DNA of 30,056 nucleotides from an uncultured Olsenella sp. Its GTDB lineage: Bacteria > Actinomycetota > Coriobacteriia > Coriobacteriales > Atopobiaceae. Of this stretch, positions 13,412 to 20,489 are shown piece by piece (position 1 is the first letter of the stretch; every line of letters starts with the position of its first letter). The notes beneath the pieces are model-generated. The model was not told the origin of the DNA, did no database searches, and worked only from the letters and a program-made list of their open reading frames with translations. The position numbers and the translations under genes were made by a program. The stretch is taken from contig CAUGFC010000008.1 in the NCBI GenBank assembly GCA_959598545.1, positions 1-30,056 on the forward strand, read 5' to 3'.

Positions 13412-13831
13412 ATGAGCGAACCGCTGACCGAGGAGCTGCTCGACGAGCTCCTCTCCGCGTCTGACCTGGACAAGTACCTCGAGGAGCACGAGCCGCGCGC
13501 CCTGAGCCTCGCCGAGTACCTGCAGCAGCTGCTGGACGAGAAGGGCCTCGAGCGCTCCCGCGTGGTGCGCATGGCCAACCTGAACGACACGTTTGGCTAC
13601 CAGATCTTCCAGGGCACGCGCCACCCGAGCCGCAACAAGGTGCTGCAGATCGCCTTCGCCATGGCCCTCACGCTGCGCGAGACCAACCGCGCGCTGACGG
13701 CCGCCGGGGTGAGCGAGCTCTACTGCAAGGACCGCCGCGACGCGATCATCATCTTCTGCATCGACCGCGGCTGCTCGCTCCAGAAGGTTAACGAGGAGCT
13801 CTACCGCTTCGGCGAGGAGACCATCTGCTAG
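13412..13831 (+). CDS. Small HTH (XRE-like) regulator paired with a Ser/Thr kinase
   Basis: 139 residues. A helical N-terminus (LTEELLDELLSASDLDKYLEEH) is followed by an XRE-like helix-turn-helix (LSLAEYLQQLLDEKGLERSRVVRMANLNDTFGYQIFQGTRHPSRNKVLQIAFAM split over about residues 31-80) and a C-terminal segment with GVSELYCKDRRDAIIIFCID. The gene after it encodes a membrane Ser/Thr kinase; this pair recurs in Coriobacteriia as far as I recall, suggesting the HTH protein is a kinase substrate or co-regulated partner. GAGGGGAGGGG lies upstream of the ATG. A large inverted repeat with a U-tract separates it from the kinase. Confidence 0.7.
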   Translation: MSEPLTEELLDELLSASDLDKYLEEHEPRALSLAEYLQQLLDEKGLERSRVVRMANLNDTFGYQIFQGTRHPSRNKVLQIAFAMALTLRETNRALTAAGVSELYCKDRRDAIIIFCIDRGCSLQKVNEELYRFGEETIC

Positions 13832-13843
13832 CGAGGGTCACCC

Positions 13844-13926
13844 AAAAGTACCCAGACAACGTGCCTGTGGCGACGTCATCCCAGTTGGCGTCTCCCGAAT
13901 CGCCGTTGTCTGGGTACTTTTTCCCG
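13844..13926 (+). terminator. Long inverted repeat with U-tract (terminator or mobile repeat)
   Basis: An 18-bp arm at 13844-13861 (AAAAGTACCCAGACAACG) is perfectly inverted at 13904-13921, with 42 nt between. Inside, GGCGA (13869-13873) can pair with TCGCC (13899-13903). The right arm ends in a run of T, so the RNA would end in U residues and could terminate the HTH gene. The arms are longer and the loop much larger than in a usual terminator; a palindromic repeat of the MITE/REP kind that was recruited as a terminator is possible. Confidence 0.6.
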
Positions 13927-13960
13927 AGGTCGCGAAGTAGCCCTCTGCTAGGATGGGCGC

Positions 13961-15148
13961 ATGGAAGATGAGCTCTCAAACTACCTCTCCGCGCTCGACC
14001 GTGACGGCTGCTATCGCGTGGACGCGATCCTCAAGGACGGTCGCCTCGAGACCACCCAGCTCGTCTACTTCGTGGGCGAGAACGGCGCCGAGCTGGGCCC
14101 CTTCGTGCGCAAGTACCTCGCCCTCGGGCTGGGCGGTGCGTACGAGCGGATCTATGCCGCCCAGCGCGACGGGGTGCGGCTCTCCCATCTGCCTCGCATC
14201 GTCGAGTGCCACCGCCAGGACGAGCGCCTCGTCGTGGTCATGGAGCACGTCGCCGGCGAGACGCTCGAGGATGCCGCGGCGGCCGCGACCGACCGCCTCG
14301 GCCTCGTGCGCCGCGTCTTCCCCGACCTCTGCGACGCGGTGAGCGAGCTCCACGAGCTTCTCGACCCGCCTGTCATCCACCGCGACCTCAAGCCGGGCAA
14401 CGTCATGGTCTCGGCAGGCGGCGTTACCCTCATCGACCTGGGCATCGCGCGCACCTGGCGCAAGGGCGGCGAGCAGGACACCACCCACTTCGGCACACGC
14501 GCCTACGCCCCGCCCGAGCAGTTCGGCTTTGGCCAGACCGACGTCACGAGCGACGTCTACGCCCTGGGCATGCTGCTCTTCTTCTGCCTCGCGGGCCGCG
14601 ACCCCGTGGCAGCGGACCGCGAGCGCGGCTTTGCGGCGGACGGCGTGCCCGAGGGCCTGTGCGGCGTCATCGTCCGCGCCGCCGAGCTCGACCCCGTGCG
14701 TCGCTTCCCGTCCGCCCGGGCGTTCAAGGATGCCCTGCTCTCCGCGCTGGGCGAGAAGGACCGGGAGACCGAGCCTCCCACGTTCGAGGCGTCGGGCACG
14801 AGTCCCCTCGCGTGGCTCTCGCGCGTCCCGGGCTGGATGGGCGTCGCATGGAACGTGCTCGTGGCGGCCGCCTGTGCGCTGCTTCTGATCGGCTGCGTGG
14901 GGGCGATGCTCTATCCCAACGCCGAGCTCACTACCTGGCCCACGTGGTATCTCCTCTACGCGTACCTGGCCTTCGCGATGCCGGTCATACTCGTCGTCTC
15001 TTACCTGCTGCTCGACCGCCGGCCGCTGCGCCGGAGGGTGCCCGCGCTCGCCCGGCTCACCGTGCGCCAGGAGACGCTCCGGGGGCTGCTCGTGCTTCTC
15101 GTCGTGTTTATGGCGTGGGTCGTCGCGGCGATGGCGGCGGGAGTCTAG
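13961..15148 (+). CDS. Membrane-anchored eukaryotic-type Ser/Thr protein kinase
   Basis: 395 residues. The kinase lobe spans about 15-265: catalytic loop VIHRDLKPGNVM (H139-N147), metal-binding DLG (159-161, in place of DFG), and the activation segment FGTRAYAPPEQFG (178-189). A clear glycine-rich loop is not seen; K51 in FVRKYLAL may be the ATP lysine. The C-terminal part has three hydrophobic segments (VAWNVLVAAACALLLIGCVG, LLYAYLAFAMPVILVVSYLLL, GLLVLLVVFMAWVVAAMAAG), placing the kinase domain in the cytoplasm. No extracellular sensor domain. A TAGGAT box ends 6 nt before the ATG, so the mRNA may be leaderless, although AGGA within it could also be a ribosome site. Confidence 0.88.
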   Translation: MEDELSNYLSALDRDGCYRVDAILKDGRLETTQLVYFVGENGAELGPFVRKYLALGLGGAYERIYAAQRDGVRLSHLPRIVECHRQDERLVVVMEHVAGETLEDAAAAATDRLGLVRRVFPDLCDAVSELHELLDPPVIHRDLKPGNVMVSAGGVTLIDLGIARTWRKGGEQDTTHFGTRAYAPPEQFGFGQTDVTSDVYALGMLLFFCLAGRDPVAADRERGFAADGVPEGLCGVIVRAAELDPVRRFPSARAFKDALLSALGEKDRETEPPTFEASGTSPLAWLSRVPGWMGVAWNVLVAAACALLLIGCVGAMLYPNAELTTWPTWYLLYAYLAFAMPVILVVSYLLLDRRPLRRRVPALARLTVRQETLRGLLVLLVVFMAWVVAAMAAGV

Positions 15149-15753
15149 GCCAGCTGCCTGACGGCCGTCTCCAGCTCGGCGACGTCGCCGGTAAAGTGGT
15201 ACGCGTGCATGCCTGCGACGCGGGCGCCGATGCAGTTGTCCTCGTTGTCGTCCACGAAGAGGCACTCCTCCGGGTCCAGGTCGTAGCGCTCGCAGAGCAG
15301 CTGGTAGATCGACGGGTCCGGCTTCATCATGCGCTCGTCGGCAGAGACCACCACGCCGTCGACGTAGGGGATGACGGGCGCGTGGCCGAGCTGCTCCATG
15401 ATGCGGGTGGAGGCGTTGGAGAGCACGTAGACGCCAAAGCCCTCCTCCTTGAGGCGGATGCCGAGCTCGTTGACGTCGACGATCGCCTCCGAGCGCTCCG
15501 GCCAGTGCGCAAGGCACTCGTGCAGGTTGGGGTGCAGGCGCTCGGGCAGGTGGTGCTCGGCGTAGCGCGTCATGGTCTCGTGCCCGATGGTGCCCGAGTC
15601 GAGCAGGGTCCACAGCGGGCTGCCGAAGAGCGCGGCGTTAAGCAGGGTGGCGTCCTCGGGCGTGTCCGTGAAGCACGAGGCGAAGTAGGGGCCGTTGAAC
15701 GTCATGAGCACGTTGCCCATGTCAAAGATGACGTAACGTACCGGCTTTCCCAT
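15145..15753 (-). CDS. HAD-family hydrolase (YihX-like phosphatase)
   Basis: 202 residues. Motif I is FDMGNVL with D11 as nucleophile, in the D-x-G-N-V form found in YihX-type sugar phosphatases; motif II is VLSNAS; the motif III lysine is in RMMKPDPSIY; motif IV is LFVDDNEDN. The cap is helical (residues about 20-90). Likely a cytoplasmic phosphatase of a small sugar or nucleotide phosphate; substrate unknown. Its stop and that of the kinase overlap in one CTAG (15145-15148), convergent. GGGGGAAGC precedes the ATG. Confidence 0.85.
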   Translation of the reverse strand: MGKPVRYVIFDMGNVLMTFNGPYFASCFTDTPEDATLLNAALFGSPLWTLLDSGTIGHETMTRYAEHHLPERLHPNLHECLAHWPERSEAIVDVNELGIRLKEEGFGVYVLSNASTRIMEQLGHAPVIPYVDGVVVSADERMMKPDPSIYQLLCERYDLDPEECLFVDDNEDNCIGARVAGMHAYHFTGDVAELETAVRQLA

Positions 15754-15783
15754 GCTTCCCCCTTCGACGCTTCCCTATGCCGA

Positions 15784-15789
15784 AGTATA
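15784..15789 (-). promoter_or_regulatory. Candidate -10 box of the HAD gene
   Basis: Read on the minus strand, TATACT lies about 31 bp before the ATG. Just upstream of it is a GCCGGCG/CGCCGGC hairpin that could end the transcript of the membrane protein gene. No convincing -35 box. Confidence 0.35.
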
Positions 15790-15826
15790 GCGGCGCCGGC
15801 GAGAGGGGACGAGAAGACGCCGGCAG

Positions 15827-16918
15827 CTAGACCTCGATGCTCAGGAAGACGTACGTGTCGCTGTCCTCGTCGAACTCCTCCTCGGGGTCCGTCGCGAAGT
15901 GGGCGTAGACCGTGAGCCCATCCTCGGTGCCCTCGTACACGGAGACGTCATCGTAGTAGGTCCCCGCCAGGAACTCCTCGGTGAACTCGGCGGGCAGCGT
16001 CGGAGATGGCATGTCGAGACCGGAGAGCATGCCCGCGAGCCGGTCGAAGTCCGCCTGTACGACGGCGAGGTTCTCCTCCGGCGAGAGCGCCACGTCTATG
16101 TCCGCGTGATAGCTGATCTCCTTCAGGTCGCCCGAGGCGTCCGTGTCGACGCATGCGTACGAGACCTGGGGCTCGTCGAGGTCGTCCAGGTAGCCGTAGA
16201 CGGAGTAGCCGTACGACGTCTGACGCTGGGCCGGGTCGTCCGCCGAGACGTAGGCGCACCCGCCGTCCTCGAACGCCGCCTCGATGGCCGACACGCGCTC
16301 CGCCGCCTCGGCACGCGCCTCCGAGCTCGCCTGCGCGGACGAGACGAGACGCGGGGCGAATATCGCCGCGAACATGAGGACCGGCACCAGCACGACCGCC
16401 GCGCGCCAGGCGCCGAGACTCGGAAGGCGCACGCCGCCCTTCTCTGCGGCGATTCGCGCGGCCTGGTGGAACGCCCGCATGAGGCGCCAGAACCCGATGA
16501 AGCCCAGGGCACTGCCCACGACCTGCAGCGCCTCGCCAGCCGGCGCCCCGCCGTCGCGCGAGTCCATGAGGCGACCGGCGGCGCTCGTGCCGATGCCCGC
16601 GTAGAGCTCTCCGGGCAGGGGAGTGTCCGCGGCCTCGCCGAAGACCTTCCGCTCCACGGAGCGCCAGGCGGGGCGGTTTGCTATCACGCGCGTGCCTATG
16701 GAGAACACGAGACAGAGCGCAACGTAGACGAAAACGAAGGGCAGCAGCGAGTAGAGTCCCAGCGGGTAGACGCCTTGGGACTTGAGAATGACGTCGTCCA
16801 CCGCGATGCAGGCGATCCACGCGGCGAGCCCCGGGAAGAGCGAGAAGAGAAAGTACGTCCCGAGCTTGGGCCAGAGGTAGAGCCGGCGAATCGCGCGCTT
16901 CTCGTCGTCGCTGAACAT
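15827..16918 (-). CDS. Membrane protein of unknown function
   Basis: 363 residues from MFSDDEKRAIRRLYLWPK; AGGAG lies 6 nt before this ATG, so the ATG nine codons upstream is not used. Two N-terminal membrane spans (about 19-41 and 55-76: YFLFSLFPGLAAWIACIAV, LYSLLPFVFVYVALCLVFS), a cytoplasmic loop, possibly a span around GSALGFIGFWRLM, then one near 180-196 (AAVVLVPVLMFAAIFAP). The C-terminal 165 residues are acidic and probably outside the cell (YGYSVYGYLDDLDEPQVSYACVD, FATDPEEEFDEDSDTYVFLS). No family recognised. Confidence 0.65.
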   Translation of the reverse strand: MFSDDEKRAIRRLYLWPKLGTYFLFSLFPGLAAWIACIAVDDVILKSQGVYPLGLYSLLPFVFVYVALCLVFSIGTRVIANRPAWRSVERKVFGEAADTPLPGELYAGIGTSAAGRLMDSRDGGAPAGEALQVVGSALGFIGFWRLMRAFHQAARIAAEKGGVRLPSLGAWRAAVVLVPVLMFAAIFAPRLVSSAQASSEARAEAAERVSAIEAAFEDGGCAYVSADDPAQRQTSYGYSVYGYLDDLDEPQVSYACVDTDASGDLKEISYHADIDVALSPEENLAVVQADFDRLAGMLSGLDMPSPTLPAEFTEEFLAGTYYDDVSVYEGTEDGLTVYAHFATDPEEEFDEDSDTYVFLSIEV

Positions 16919-17097
16919 AGGCGCTCCTAACGTGGGGTGGGACAAGTATAGAGCGCGCTCGACGTCGAATAACGTACGAGAAGGTCAGCGGCATCCCGTC
17001 CGAGCCATCTCTTCGATTCCCTTGGCCGAAGCGCGGCGGCGGGATAGGGCCACCGGCTATATCCTTTTCCGTAGATAAGGCGAGAAGGGCGAGAGAA

Positions 17098-18555
17098 ATG
17101 AGACGGACGAATCGCATAGTCCATTGCTTCACCTCACAGGAGATTCGCATTCGCTTCGACTCGTGCGAGGGAAAGACGCTTGGGCAGATTGATTCGACGG
17201 GATTATTTGAAGGGAAGCCAAAGAACAAGGGGATTGCCGGCGATGTCATAGAGCAGTCGGTCCTTGGCTATCCGGCTGACACTCGGCAAGAGCCGGACAT
17301 CGAGATTGACGGCGTTCCTTACGAGGTCAAGACCACCGGTGTCGTCAAGGAGCGCAAGGGAGAGGGGCTCGTTGCCAAAGAGCCCATGTCGATAACTGCG
17401 GTCTCGGTCGACAACATCTGGCGCGAGAGCTTCGACTCTTCCGCTTTCTGGCACAAACTCGAGCACATGCTCATTGCGTATTACCTCTACAACGGTGGTA
17501 ACTCTTCGAAGGTTGACGACACACTTGAGTACGCCGACTTTCCATTTTTGGGCTACGAGCTGCACGAGTGGAGCGATGAGGACCGTGGCGTCCTGGAAAG
17601 CGATTGGGAGATCGTCAGGAGCTTTGTCGAGCGGGTGCATGTCGAGAGCTTGGACCCCGACGTTGAGTATCCCAAGATTAGCCATGAGCTCAATCGACAG
17701 CTCATGTATACCGATACCTCACCCAAATGGCCCAACCCTCCTCGCTGGCGTCTCAAGCGTTCGACGGTCTCCGCCTTGGTGCGGCAGCGCTTCGAGGGCG
17801 GCCTGGAGCATCTGAGCGGGCGCTTCACGAGCTTCCGAGATATTGACAGAAGGTGTCATGACCTGCGGATCGAATTCGACGGCAAGGCGGTCGCCGAGAT
17901 TGCCAGGTCCGTTGGCTACGACGGGAACCTTGCCGGTAAGTCCGTGAGCGAGGCACTGATTGTCAGGATGTTCGGCGGTACCGCAAGCAAGATGTCGAGG
18001 GTGGACATCTTTGCCAAGGCGGGAGTCCGCTGCAAGAGTGTCGTTCTCACCCGGCAGGGCGGTAGAACCGAGGACGCAAAACTGTTCCGCATAGACATGG
18101 ACGAGATTGTCGACTGGGACCTTACATGGGAGGACTCCCTTTTCTCGACGTGGTTCGACGGCCGCATCCTCTGCGCCGTTTTCGAGGAACCATCGGCCGA
18201 GGCGCCGTTGTCAGAAAACGTGTTCCGGGGGTTCAAGTGGCTCCCCTCTCAGGAGCTCGAGGACGATGCCCACAGTCTTTGGAGTCAGATGCGCCGACTT
18301 GTGCGCTCGGGCGAGTTGAGAGACGTTCCGAAACTCGACAAGGACGGCAGGCAGCGCGTGAACAAGAAGAGCGGCGTTCCCATGTCTGCTCCAAACTGGC
18401 CAAAGTCCAAGGACGGTGCCCTGTTCGTCCGTGGCTCCGGCGCGGATGCGAACGACAAGCCTGAGGTTGTGAATGGCATACGCATGTATCGCCAGGCCGT
18501 GTGGCTTCGCGGAAGGACAGTGGCGGAGAGGCTCGCAGGAGAGGCATATCTGTAA
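17098..18555 (+). CDS. Type II restriction endonuclease, Sau3AI/MutH family
   Basis: 485 residues, close to the length of Sau3AI. The N-terminal domain has the family motifs PKNKGIAGDVIEQSVLGYPA (K44, E52) and EPDIEIDGVPYEVKTTG (D67, E76, K78), the D...ExK catalytic site of MutH-type PD-(D/E)XK enzymes. The C-terminal half (from about 220: VSALVRQRFEGGLEHLSGRF, ALIVRMFGGTASKM) looks like the second MutH-like domain that in Sau3AI lacks catalysis and binds DNA. By homology the target is GATC, which is a prediction. GAGAG precedes the ATG. GC is lower than in flanking host genes, indicating transfer. The methyltransferase follows after 44 bp. Confidence 0.9.
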   Translation: MRRTNRIVHCFTSQEIRIRFDSCEGKTLGQIDSTGLFEGKPKNKGIAGDVIEQSVLGYPADTRQEPDIEIDGVPYEVKTTGVVKERKGEGLVAKEPMSITAVSVDNIWRESFDSSAFWHKLEHMLIAYYLYNGGNSSKVDDTLEYADFPFLGYELHEWSDEDRGVLESDWEIVRSFVERVHVESLDPDVEYPKISHELNRQLMYTDTSPKWPNPPRWRLKRSTVSALVRQRFEGGLEHLSGRFTSFRDIDRRCHDLRIEFDGKAVAEIARSVGYDGNLAGKSVSEALIVRMFGGTASKMSRVDIFAKAGVRCKSVVLTRQGGRTEDAKLFRIDMDEIVDWDLTWEDSLFSTWFDGRILCAVFEEPSAEAPLSENVFRGFKWLPSQELEDDAHSLWSQMRRLVRSGELRDVPKLDKDGRQRVNKKSGVPMSAPNWPKSKDGALFVRGSGADANDKPEVVNGIRMYRQAVWLRGRTVAERLAGEAYL

Positions 18556-18599
18556 GACGTCCACGGGTATTCGATTTTGATTTCTCCGACCGAACCGTC

Positions 18600-19943
18600 A
18601 TGATGGGGACGTACAGCGACACAGTCAGCGAATGGAGAAACGTGTCGTCCAAGAAGACCATTAAGGTGGCCGAGCTCTTTGCGGGCGTCGGCGGGTTTAG
18701 GTTGGGCCTCGAGGGATATAGCAGCCCAGATAAGCCCAATATGAAATTACCGGCTGCCGGTCCTTTCAAGACCGTTTGGGCCAATCAGTGGGAGCCTCCT
18801 GGAACGGACGCCAGGCAGTTCGCGGCAAGATGCTATCGCGCCCACTTCGGCGAGGACTCCGTCGTCAACGAGGATATTCATGAGGTGCTCGACAAGTGCG
18901 AGCGCGGCGAGATGACCATTCCCAACGTTGATATGGTTGTTGGCGGGTTTCCTTGCCAGGACTATTCGGTGGCAAAGCCGCTTTCGCAGGCGGGAGGTAT
19001 TGAGGGCAAGAAGGGCGTCCTCTGGTGGGACATCTATCGTTTCCTCAAACTCAAGAACACGCCTGACAGCCCCGTGCGATACGTTCTTCTCGAAAACGTA
19101 GACCGTCTGCTCAAGAGTCCCGCCTCTCAGAGAGGTCGCGACTTCGCAATTATTCTTTCCTGCCTTAACGACCTTGGGTATTCGGTTGAGTGGCGCGTCG
19201 TGAACAGCGCGGAGTACGGCTTTTCTCAGCGCCGCAAGCGCACCTACATCCTGGCGTACCTGACGGGGGAGGAGTGGGACCTTGACTCTCGTATCTCTCG
19301 GGGCCTGATGGCACAGGCGTTTTCGATTGAAACCCCCGAAGCCAAGACGATTCAACACACGGAAATCCCTGCCGATCCCTATATCGCCACACGTGACTTC
19401 AACAAGGGCGGAAAGGTCTCTCCCTTCATGGACGCCGGCGTCATGCAGGACGGTCATGTTGCGACCTGTAAGGTGGTCGAGGCGTACGAGGGCGCTCGGC
19501 ATGTGCTCGGGGACGTCCTTGTCGACGAGTCCGACGTGCCGGACGAGTTCTTCATTGAGCCGGCCCAGCTTCCCAAGTGGGAGTACCTCAAGGGCGCAAA
19601 GAGCGAGGAACGCGTCAACAAGAAAACCGGGTTTGCGTATAAGTACTCCGAAGGGTCGATGGCATTCCCCGATGCGCTCGACCGTCCCTCTCGCACGATT
19701 CTTACGGGCGAAGGGGGCCGGGGCGCCTCTCGATTCAAACATGTCATCAAGACTGAGGATGGTCGTTATCGTCGGCTTGTTCCGGATGAGCTCGACCAGC
19801 TTCAGGGTTTCCCGCGGGGCTGGACTGGTACGGGCATGACTGACGGCCAGCGCGCGTTCTGTATGGGAAATGCCCTAATTGTTGGCATTCCGCATGCGAT
19901 AGGGAAGGTAATCGCCGAGTTCGAAAGGACCCGTCATGTCTGA
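18600..19943 (+). CDS. C5-cytosine DNA methyltransferase
   Basis: 447 residues from ATG 18600. A GTG at 18642 with GGAG upstream is a plausible alternative start and would give a protein beginning just before motif I. Motifs in order: I KVAELFAGVGGFRLGLEG (SAM binding), IV GGFPCQDYS with the catalytic Cys, VI LLENVDRLLKS, VIII EYGFSQRRKRTYI, IX RRLVPDELDQLQGFP and X GNALIVGIPHAIG; the region between VIII and IX is the target-recognition domain. It pairs with the Sau3AI-like nuclease and so presumably protects its site by m5C. Its last 8 nt overlap the start of the ArsC-like gene. Confidence 0.93.
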   Translation: MMGTYSDTVSEWRNVSSKKTIKVAELFAGVGGFRLGLEGYSSPDKPNMKLPAAGPFKTVWANQWEPPGTDARQFAARCYRAHFGEDSVVNEDIHEVLDKCERGEMTIPNVDMVVGGFPCQDYSVAKPLSQAGGIEGKKGVLWWDIYRFLKLKNTPDSPVRYVLLENVDRLLKSPASQRGRDFAIILSCLNDLGYSVEWRVVNSAEYGFSQRRKRTYILAYLTGEEWDLDSRISRGLMAQAFSIETPEAKTIQHTEIPADPYIATRDFNKGGKVSPFMDAGVMQDGHVATCKVVEAYEGARHVLGDVLVDESDVPDEFFIEPAQLPKWEYLKGAKSEERVNKKTGFAYKYSEGSMAFPDALDRPSRTILTGEGGRGASRFKHVIKTEDGRYRRLVPDELDQLQGFPRGWTGTGMTDGQRAFCMGNALIVGIPHAIGKVIAEFERTRHV

Positions 19944-20298
19944 CGTGCTGTTTGTCGAGTATCCGAAGTGCAGTACCTGCAAGCGTGCGAAGGCGTGGCT
20001 GGATGCGCACGGTGTCAACTACACCGACCGCCACATCGTCGAGGACAACCCGACGGCCGAGGAGCTCGCTGCCTGGCAGGCGCGCTCGGGTCTCCCTGTG
20101 CGTCGCTTCTTCAACACGAGCGGCATGCTCTACCGCGAGCGCAACGTGAAGGCGCTTCTCGACGCCGGCATGTCGGACGCCGACGCCTTCGCCCTGCTCG
20201 CTGAGAATGGCATGCTGGTCAAGCGGCCGATCGTCGTGGGCGAGGACTTCGTGCTCGTGGGATTCCGCGAGAGCGAGTGGGAGGCCGCGCTATCGTAG
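19936..20298 (+). CDS. ArsC/Spx-family protein
   Basis: 120 residues. The thioredoxin-fold start FVEYPKCSTCKRAKAWLD carries a CSTC redox pair (C12, C15), followed by the family features YTDRHIVEDNPTAEELAAW, RFFNTSG and LLAENGMLVKRPIVVGEDFVLVGF (the cis-Pro loop KRPI). This is the typical small ArsC-like reductase or Spx-like protein; true arsenate reduction is not certain and no ars operon surrounds it. AAGGA lies inside the end of the methyltransferase gene. High GC and codon use match the host, not the restriction genes upstream. Confidence 0.85.
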   Translation: MSDVLFVEYPKCSTCKRAKAWLDAHGVNYTDRHIVEDNPTAEELAAWQARSGLPVRRFFNTSGMLYRERNVKALLDAGMSDADAFALLAENGMLVKRPIVVGEDFVLVGFRESEWEAALS

Positions 20299-20311
20299 CG
20301 ACTGTCATACA

Positions 20312-20452
20312 AACACATGTTTTCTAGTTGCGCGTGAATCACAAATCGGGGCCCGAGGACAGGCCCCGATTTCTTTGCGAATCGTCTACCTGCGGTTCTT
20401 CTCGCCCATTGCGCTCAGCTCTAGTTGCCTTCTAGTTATCACGTAGTTATCA
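20312..20452 (+). repeat. 141-bp direct repeat, left copy
   Basis: Starts 13 bp after the ArsC-like stop. It matches 21969-22109 over 141 bp with one substitution in the terminator loop and one cluster of three (GCT here, ATC in the other copy). It contains a Rho-independent terminator and the start of an 11-bp tandem repeat. The two copies bracket the AlbA_2 gene in direct orientation. Confidence 0.95.
20343..20376 (+). terminator. Rho-independent terminator in the left 141-bp repeat
   Basis: AAATCGGGGCC (20343-20353) and GGCCCCGATTT (20362-20372) form an 11-bp stem with an 8-nt loop, followed by a TTTCTTT run. It ends transcription of the ArsC-like gene and, by read-through, of the restriction-modification genes. 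Confidence 0.88.
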
Positions 20453-20465
20453 TGTAGTTATCAAA
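20433..20465 (+). repeat. Three 11-bp tandem repeats (TAGTTATCAnn)
   Basis: TAGTTATCACG, TAGTTATCATG and TAGTTATCAAA run head to tail, 25 bp before the AlbA_2 start codon. The right-hand copy of the long repeat has only two such units (22090-22111). The 11-bp period, about one helical turn, would suit a binding site for the AlbA_2 protein or a recombinase. CTAGTTG, a related sequence, occurs twice more in the 141-bp unit. Confidence 0.75.
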
Positions 20466-20489
20466 CAGCACAATTGATTGGTGGCTCAC

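Noticed and set aside
20433..20465. Tandem repeats as a CRISPR array
   Set aside because: Units are 11 bp, contiguous and without spacers; no cas genes nearby.
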